NCBI GenBank assembly: GCA_944391255.1
Contig: CALXSW010000063.1
Coordinates: forward strand, 1-10,494
Direction: 5' to 3'
Length of the DNA: 10,494 nucleotides
Source: an uncultured Clostridia bacterium
GTDB taxonomy: Bacteria; Bacillota; Clostridia; UBA1381
Shown one piece after another: positions 6,123 through 10,494 of the stretch. The position numbers and the translations under genes were made by a program. Every line of letters begins with the position of its first letter. The first letter of the stretch is position 1. Below the pieces are notes generated by a model, which searched no databases, was not told the origin of the DNA, and was given only the letters and a program-made list of their open reading frames with translations.

Positions 6123-7763
6123 GATCTTCTTGAGAGACTTGAAAAGAGAGATGAGGCTGAAGAAAAGAAATATTTTCTTGGCTTTGAGGGAAGAAGCAAA
6201 GCGTTTGAAACGATCATCACATCAGGAATATGCTTGCTGATAATAATAGCGGCGATCGTTTATGTTTTAAACAGCAGAATAATATATGCCGGTGAAAATT
6301 CGACTTACTGGGATATATGCCGTAATATAGTAAAGGGCAAGCTCGATCCTGATTTCTGGCGGAATGTATATAATTCTATAAGCACGAGAGAGAATAACTA
6401 TCTTTCCGCGCTTATACCGTCCGCATGGATGAGTCTGTTTGGAACGTCAAGGCTTTCGTATGTTATAAGCATAGTGCTGTTTTATGTGCTGCCGTCGGTC
6501 TGGATAACAAAAAGACTTTCGGTAAAGTTTACGGAAATGCCGGTCATAGGTGTCGTAGTGGGAACATTTATGGTGCCGTTTACATTGTATATGGCTCTTG
6601 AGGGATATACTGATGTGGGCGCTATGACGCTTGCACTCTTTTGCTATAATTTATATTACACAAAAGACGGACCGTCAAAAAATATACTGACATATATAGT
6701 TATAGGTGTTATATTGATATTGACGATGCTGTTCAGCAGTTATTTTGCATTTTTCTCAATATCTTTTCTCACATCTATGTGTATCGAATCAATGCTTGGC
6801 GACGGGAAATGGCGGTATACTATTTTTACTATATTGACGTTTGCGGCGTTGTCGGTGACTGTATGCGCGGGATTTTACCGCGATGTGCTGTTTGATGTAT
6901 ACGGAGCCTTAAATATAATGAAAATAGGCATGGTGTGGGAGAATATAAAGCTTCTCACCCATTGCATAGGCGGTATTCTGATACTGCTTGTAATGGTAGT
7001 GCCGTTTATGCTGAGACGGAGCGGAACGGAAACAAAAACATCTTTTGTCTGGACGCAGATAGTAGTAATGGCGGCAACGCTTATGACTACTCATATGTGT
7101 GAAACAAAGCATATGCTTGTTTTTGTGCCGGCGTTTATAGTCCTCACTGTAATAAGCGTAAGTCTGGCAGACAATATTGCATTTTTAGCTGTTATATGCG
7201 CCGTAATCATTGCGAATGTGGTAGGAGTGTGTGTTTCTTCGGGAAATGCGATCAAGAATATAAAGCATATAGCAGCTATACCGACAGTTTCAATTCTGCC
7301 TCAATACAGCAGCACGGCTGTAGATGTGCTTAAACTGAAAAGAGAGATAGACAAATATGTGCCGGCTGGCGAACTGTGCGGCGTTATAGGCAAGTCCGAT
7401 CTGTTCAATACCGATATGATAAAAAATTCAGAGGAATCGCTGAGAGTGGGTGTTGAGAGAGATTATGAGTATATACGGGAGCTGCCGGCATTTGATGAAA
7501 CTGACGGTGGAAGACTGGAAGAGATCTATGGCATAGAATATCTTCTGATCGCGTTTCCGGCTCAGACGTACGGTAACGGAGGTCAGACCATAATAAATGA
7601 GGCTGTTGCAAGCTTTGAGCTGTACAGCGATATCGCTACCGCGTTTGAAGAGGTGGAAGGCTTTGAAGCAAATGTGGGAGATATAGATGTACGTCTTTAT
7701 AAACGTGTTAAGGATCTCAGCTATAGTGAGATATATCAGTATCAGCAGAGATTATATTATTAA
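6120..7763 (+). CDS. Polytopic GT-C-like membrane protein (possible glycosyltransferase)
   Basis: A 547-residue integral membrane protein using the TTG start. A charged cytoplasmic N-terminus (1-30) is followed by a first membrane segment at about 31-50 and a probable external loop with YAGENSTYWD (56-65) and a KLDPDFWRNVYNS stretch. NNYLSALIPSAWMSLFGTSRLSYVIS (92-117) follows, then about eight to ten further hydrophobic segments to about 371, and a C-terminal soluble domain of about 175 residues. The acidic residues in the first external loop followed by a leucine/proline-rich patch and LFGTS resemble GT39/PMT-2 type GT-C glycosyltransferases, which use polyprenyl-phosphate sugars. I see no diagnostic catalytic signature, so transferase activity is inference. 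It begins 37 bases after the SNF2 stop and ends 18 bases before the Yip1-like gene, consistent with one operon. A generic membrane protein of unknown function is the alternative. Confidence 0.72.
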   Translation: MDLLERLEKRDEAEEKKYFLGFEGRSKAFETIITSGICLLIIIAAIVYVLNSRIIYAGENSTYWDICRNIVKGKLDPDFWRNVYNSISTRENNYLSALIPSAWMSLFGTSRLSYVISIVLFYVLPSVWITKRLSVKFTEMPVIGVVVGTFMVPFTLYMALEGYTDVGAMTLALFCYNLYYTKDGPSKNILTYIVIGVILILTMLFSSYFAFFSISFLTSMCIESMLGDGKWRYTIFTILTFAALSVTVCAGFYRDVLFDVYGALNIMKIGMVWENIKLLTHCIGGILILLVMVVPFMLRRSGTETKTSFVWTQIVVMAATLMTTHMCETKHMLVFVPAFIVLTVISVSLADNIAFLAVICAVIIANVVGVCVSSGNAIKNIKHIAAIPTVSILPQYSSTAVDVLKLKREIDKYVPAGELCGVIGKSDLFNTDMIKNSEESLRVGVERDYEYIRELPAFDETDGGRLEEIYGIEYLLIAFPAQTYGNGGQTIINEAVASFELYSDIATAFEEVEGFEANVGDIDVRLYKRVKDLSYSEIYQYQQRLYY

Positions 7764-7781
7764 TAAGAAAGGTGAATAGGT

Positions 7782-8681
7782 ATGAGAGAATGTATTTATT
7801 GCGGCAGGCAGCTTGAAAAGGGAGAGAAATGCCAATGCGCAATGGCTGTGGCGAAGAGAAAAGCGAGAGAGAGCGAAAACGGCGGGCAGAATACTCAGGA
7901 GCAGCCGAAGAATAAAAGCGAGGAAAAGCAGCAGAAAAAACAGGCAAAAAAAGAGCAGAAAGAGAGAGAACGCGCTGAAAAAGCGAAAGCAAAGGAGAGC
8001 AGAAGACAGAGAAACGCTTATGCAAGGCAGAATTCTTATAGCAATATAAAGGGCAGTATAAACAAGGGAATGTTCAGAAACGTATGGACACTTATAAAAG
8101 ACTTCTTCCGCTCACCGTTTGAAACTGTTATGAATCCGGGACTTATTACAAAGGCGGAGATCTTTACTATGATAATTATAGAGGGTATAATCGCGGGACT
8201 GTGCGTTTATTCTATAATCACCGGCGCAAGCCGCGGATCGCTGAGGCTTTTGACAAGTATAATGGGATTTGGCGGAGCGGCAGGATACAGGCTTGTTCTT
8301 GGCTGGATAGCGGCCGCATTTTCGGGAGCTGCTGCCGGAATAGTGATATTCTTTATATACACAGGTATATTCTATTTCATAAATAAGTGGTTATTCAGAC
8401 AGAATACAGATTTCTGGGAATTTGGAAAGAGATTTACATTTGTAGGACTGCCGTTTACGGTTATAGGTGTAATAGGCGTGCTGCTCGGTATTTTCTCGCA
8501 GACCACATTTGCGATACTGCTCCTCACGGGACTTGTGAGTCTTGTGATACTCACATATGAGGTGCTGCGCTCAATGTGGATATCGGGTTCAACATCGAGA
8601 GTTATGTACGGCATGATGCTCGGTTATATGATATTTCTGATCGTGCTTTTGTATCTTATAAGGATATCTGTAATGGTCTGA
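7782..8681 (+). CDS. Yip1-family membrane protein with N-terminal zinc ribbon
   Basis: A 299-residue protein in three parts. Residues 1-20 form a small zinc-binding motif, C4-x2-C7-x9-C17-x-C19. Residues about 24-80 are a very polar Lys/Glu/Gln/Arg-rich linker, probably helical or disordered. Residues about 98-299 resemble the Yip1 domain: the cytoplasmic lead-in MFRNVWTLIKDFFRSPFETVMNPG, then roughly five membrane segments near 126-148, 161-200 (probably two), 218-238, 241-263 and 276-298. Bacterial Yip1-family proteins have no firmly established role; eukaryotic ones act in vesicle traffic. A zinc ribbon plus a charged linker ahead of the membrane domain is a recurring Firmicute arrangement. 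AAAGGTG at 7768-7774 lies 7 bases before the ATG. It is the last gene before the terminator at 8693-8729. Confidence 0.8.
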   Translation: MRECIYCGRQLEKGEKCQCAMAVAKRKARESENGGQNTQEQPKNKSEEKQQKKQAKKEQKERERAEKAKAKESRRQRNAYARQNSYSNIKGSINKGMFRNVWTLIKDFFRSPFETVMNPGLITKAEIFTMIIIEGIIAGLCVYSIITGASRGSLRLLTSIMGFGGAAGYRLVLGWIAAAFSGAAAGIVIFFIYTGIFYFINKWLFRQNTDFWEFGKRFTFVGLPFTVIGVIGVLLGIFSQTTFAILLLTGLVSLVILTYEVLRSMWISGSTSRVMYGMMLGYMIFLIVLLYLIRISVMV

Positions 8682-8692
8682 CAATAAAAAAG

Positions 8693-8729
8693 AGCGGCAA
8701 AGCGTCATGGACGCTATAGCCGCTTTTTT
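8693..8729. terminator. Bidirectional terminator between convergent genes
   Basis: Nested perfect stems: AGCGGC (8693-8698) with GCCGCT (8719-8724), and AGCGTC (8701-8706) with GACGCT (8710-8715) around an ATG loop. A six-T run (8724-8729) follows on the plus strand, and the A-run at 8686-8691 gives T's on the minus strand. It can end both the SNF2-Yip1 transcript and the convergent isomerase transcript. Confidence 0.9.
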
Positions 8730-8743
8730 GATCGTTAAAAGAA

Positions 8744-9379
8744 TTATACCAATGTCTTTACATATTCAGCGATCTTTTCATCTTTGCAGTTAGCAAAGAA
8801 GAGATCTTTGAACTGTGCACCGGCAACAGCACCCTTAACAAGCTCCTGATCCAATGCAGGGAGGATATCGAGCAGATCTCTGTGAGTAACCTTCTTGACC
8901 TCGTTAAGAATCTTAGCGTTTCTCTGCTCAGGAACTGCTCTTTCCTTAGGATAGCCGCCGCCCCATTCTTCAACAAACAGCTTTTCAAAAACGTACTGGA
9001 GGTTCAATTCAGCACCCCAGCCCCAGCCCTTAGCAAAAGGCATAGCGATACAGTTGCCGTTGTTAACCTGTGTAAACTGATAAGCGTCTGTAGGATCTAC
9101 AACGTGTCCGCAAAGCACACCCGGGAATGCGTTGCAGGCAAGACAAGCGCCTTCGCCTGTGCCGCAGCCTGTGATAACAAGATCAGCAGCGCCTGAGTTA
9201 AGAAGGATAGCAGCGAGAATACCGATCTGAACATATGTAAGCTGCGCCTCATCATCAGCTGAATACATACCGTAGTTCATAGCCTCATGACCAAGAGGTT
9301 CAACAACCTTCTTGAGTGTGTCAAAAATAATGCCATTCTTTGCAGCCTGGCTGTTTTCGTTTATTAAAGCAATTTTCAT
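8744..9379 (-). CDS. RpiB/LacA/LacB-family sugar-phosphate isomerase
   Basis: A 211-residue cytosolic protein of the RpiB/LacAB family, which interconverts aldose and ketose phosphates (ribose-5-phosphate/ribulose-5-phosphate, or galactose-6-phosphate/tagatose-6-phosphate). Visible: the N-terminal strand MKIALINENS; NYGMYSADDEAQLTYVQIGILAA corresponding to the family's Y-D-Y-x-A region; and the core TGCGTGEGACLACNAFPGV (70-88), aligning with RpiB CGTGIGMSIAANK so that C72 takes the catalytic cysteine position. The extra C-terminal part beyond about residue 150 makes it longer than RpiB (about 150) and matches the longer Clostridia subgroup with a DUF3666-like tail. ATG 9379 is chosen because GAAAGGAG (9398-9391) lies 11 bases upstream; an in-frame TTG at 9400 overlaps that site. 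Substrate unknown; the neighbourhood holds no kinase or transporter that would suggest one. Confidence 0.87.
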   Translation of the reverse strand: MKIALINENSQAAKNGIIFDTLKKVVEPLGHEAMNYGMYSADDEAQLTYVQIGILAAILLNSGAADLVITGCGTGEGACLACNAFPGVLCGHVVDPTDAYQFTQVNNGNCIAMPFAKGWGWGAELNLQYVFEKLFVEEWGGGYPKERAVPEQRNAKILNEVKKVTHRDLLDILPALDQELVKGAVAGAQFKDLFFANCKDEKIAEYVKTLV

Positions 9380-9400
9380 TTTTAAAATAGCTCCTTTCAA

Positions 9401-9423
9401 TTTGATGTATATATTATATCAAA
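9401..9423 (-). promoter_or_regulatory. Dyad over the isomerase -10 element and start site
   Basis: TTTGAT (9401-9406) and ATCAAA (9418-9423) are a perfect 6-base inverted repeat separated by 11 bases of TA-rich sequence. The dyad overlaps the -10 element and the predicted start, so a bound repressor would exclude polymerase. In such AT-rich DNA chance cannot be dismissed. Confidence 0.4.
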
Positions 9424-9441
9424 ATAATATAATATTTGCAA
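9413..9441 (-). promoter_or_regulatory. Isomerase promoter, TTGCAA-N17-TATAAT
   Basis: On the minus strand TTGCAA (9441-9436) and TATAAT (9418-9413) are 17 bases apart. The start would be near 9406, giving a leader of about 27 bases that includes GAAAGGAG. Confidence 0.8.
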
Positions 9442-9517
9442 TAGGTAAGTAAAAAAATACCTGTTTATGCGGTTTTTTTGTTTGCATATAGTGTAAAATG
9501 ATCAGTCATATCAGAGC

Positions 9518-9546
9518 TTGATAAATACCTTTATATCTGGTATAAT
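9518..9546 (+). promoter_or_regulatory. Nudix gene promoter, TTGATA-N17-TATAAT
   Basis: TTGATA (9518-9523) and TATAAT (9541-9546) with a 17-base spacer predict a start near 9553 and a leader of about 34 bases. CTTGATA (9517-9523), covering the -35, is matched by an inverted TATCAAG (9549-9555) at the start site; the arms are 32 bases apart centre to centre, about three helical turns. Confidence 0.75.
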
Positions 9547-9586
9547 GATATCAAGTCAAGAATAGTTTATCCAAGGAGGAAAAGAT

Positions 9587-9991
9587 ATGGTCGAGGTTGT
9601 CGCAGCTCTTATATGGAGAGATGACAGGTTTATGATCTGCCGCCGTCCGGAGAATAAAGCGAGAGGGCTGTTATGGGAATTTGTCGGAGGCAAGGTCGAA
9701 AAAGGCGAAAGCGGTGAGGAGGCTTTATCGCGCGAGTGTATGGAGGAGCTGGATATAGAGATATCGGCTGAAAGAGTATTTTGTGATGTTGTACATGAAT
9801 ATCCCGATATAACGGTACATCTGACTGTTTTTGAATCAAAAATAGTTAGCGGAGAGCCAAAACTTATTGAGCATGCAGATATGAAATGGATAACTCCGGC
9901 GGAAATATGTGAGTATGACTTTTGTCCGGCTGATAAGGATATATTGGAAAAAATAATGGAAAGGGCGGACGGTGAAATTTATGGACTTTGA
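9587..9991 (+). CDS. MutT-type Nudix hydrolase
   Basis: A 134-residue cytosolic Nudix pyrophosphohydrolase of the MutT/NudG type, likely to hydrolyse oxidised or non-canonical (d)NTPs to monophosphates and so protect DNA from miscoding. The Nudix box spans 35-57: G35-x5-E41-x7-R49-E50-x2-E53-E54, with D56 where many members have glycine, a common variant. All metal-binding glutamates (E50, E53, E54) are present. The N-terminal VEVVAALIWRDDRFMICRRPENKARGLLWEFVGGK and the C-terminal W-x-P-x-E...FCPADKDILEKI match 8-oxo-dGTP or CTP-type MutT proteins. AAGGAGG at 9573-9579 lies 7 bases before the ATG. Its last 11 bases overlap the next gene, implying translational coupling. The exact substrate is not determinable from sequence. 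Confidence 0.92.
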   Translation: MVEVVAALIWRDDRFMICRRPENKARGLLWEFVGGKVEKGESGEEALSRECMEELDIEISAERVFCDVVHEYPDITVHLTVFESKIVSGEPKLIEHADMKWITPAEICEYDFCPADKDILEKIMERADGEIYGL

Positions 9992-10494
9992 TTATTCGGG
10001 GATAACATGCATAGAGGCAGAATTGAGAAACGGTTATTTTATCATATGCCGCGGAGATGATTTTCTGCTCGATAACGAGAATATTCCTGTTTTAAGCTAT
10101 ACAGAAAAAGGTGTATGGCATATCGTAAGCGATCCCGATCCTGCGGCAAAAGGATATTTTAAGCTTTTTCTTCCCAAATGGTATGATCCGTACAAACTTA
10201 AAATAAAATCATATTGCAGCACAGTCAAGATCATTTCAGTCAGCGCTACTGAGGTGGAGATAGATAACGACAATTCAGATGTGTCTGTTTCTGATATGAA
10301 TGTACGGAATATATATATAAAGCTCGGAAAAGGACGTGTGCGCGCTCAGCTCTCGCCGTCTTTATCGACATATATTAACTGCGGTTTTGGAGAGGCTGAT
10401 ATAAAGCTTTCGGGAAAACGTGATGACTACAGGATAAGATCAGTGCGCGGAGCCGGAACTGTAATGATCGATGACAAGCCTATAGCGCGGGAAT
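9981..10494 (+). CDS. DUF4097-like putative beta-helical surface protein, 3' end outside window
   Basis: An open frame begins at ATG 9981, inside the last codons of the Nudix gene (11-base overlap), and continues without a stop to the window edge (171 codons). It starts MDFDYSGITCIEAELRNGYF and includes alternating short hydrophobic strands such as VSVSDMNVRNIYIKLGKGRVRAQL. The end, GEADIKLSGKRDDYRIRSVRGAGTVMIDDKPI, has the look of the closing repeats of DUF4097 putative adhesins: x-I-K-L-x-G-x-x-x-D-Y, then G-x-G-x-x-x-I-D. There is no signal peptide or membrane segment in the visible part. GGTGA at 9971-9975 is a weak ribosome binding site 5 bases upstream, so coupling with Nudix translation is likely. 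DUF4097 proteins in Firmicutes are often linked to envelope-stress regulators, but function is undefined. Assignment to DUF4097 is by pattern only. Confidence 0.7.
   Translation, partial: MDFDYSGITCIEAELRNGYFIICRGDDFLLDNENIPVLSYTEKGVWHIVSDPDPAAKGYFKLFLPKWYDPYKLKIKSYCSTVKIISVSATEVEIDNDNSDVSVSDMNVRNIYIKLGKGRVRAQLSPSLSTYINCGFGEADIKLSGKRDDYRIRSVRGAGTVMIDDKPIARE

Noticed and set aside
7717..8049. Long out-of-frame reading frames over the Yip1 gene's linker
   Set aside because: They are shadows produced by the repetitive AAG/GAG/AGA codons of the charged linker.
9380..9400. TTG 9400 start for the isomerase
   Set aside because: It lies at the ribosome binding site itself and adds residues absent from the family's MKIAL start.

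Overview
The window looks like chromosome of a low-to-moderate GC Firmicute, most likely an anaerobic gut-type Clostridia member. The evidence is strong GGAGG-type ribosome binding sites, consensus SigA-like promoters (TTGACA/TTGCAA/TTGTAT, 17-base spacers, TATAAT), heavy use of ATA and AGA codons, a MurJ/SpoVB-type flippase, a SWIM-containing SNF2 protein and a Clostridia-style 211-residue RpiB/LacAB protein. I cannot name the genus.

Layout. Positions 1-302 are regulatory: three spaced GGTTWAAC repeats with promoter-like elements on the plus strand, and on the minus strand a compact unit (consensus promoter, about 80 transcribed bases, strong intrinsic terminator) that reads as an undescribed small RNA antisense to the leader of an 80-residue gene of unknown function (303-545). 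Positions 546-860 hold hairpins and terminators but no gene. A tRNA-Arg(ACG) gene with encoded CCA lies on the minus strand at 861-937, directly downstream of a minus-strand MOP-superfamily lipid-linked oligosaccharide flippase (1009-2772), with no terminator visible between them.

A plus-strand cluster follows: a SWIM + SNF2 helicase-like ATPase (2966-6082), a polytopic GT-C-like membrane protein starting at TTG (6120-7763) and a Yip1-family membrane protein with an N-terminal zinc ribbon (7782-8681). Spacings of 37 and 18 bases and one closing bidirectional terminator (8693-8729) suggest one transcription unit. Convergent to it is the RpiB/LacAB sugar-phosphate isomerase (8744-9379, minus). 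From the divergent intergenic region, plus-strand transcription covers a MutT-type Nudix hydrolase (9587-9991) and an overlapping, window-truncated DUF4097-like protein (9981 to the edge).

Most genes are ordinary core or accessory functions: envelope precursor export, DNA-dependent ATPase activity, sugar-phosphate metabolism and nucleotide-pool cleaning. I see no phage, transposon, CRISPR array or recognised defence system. The most unexplained signal is the small-RNA/leader/repeat region at 1-302. The next is the pair of divergent promoters at 9400-9560, whose dyads share a TTGAT core.
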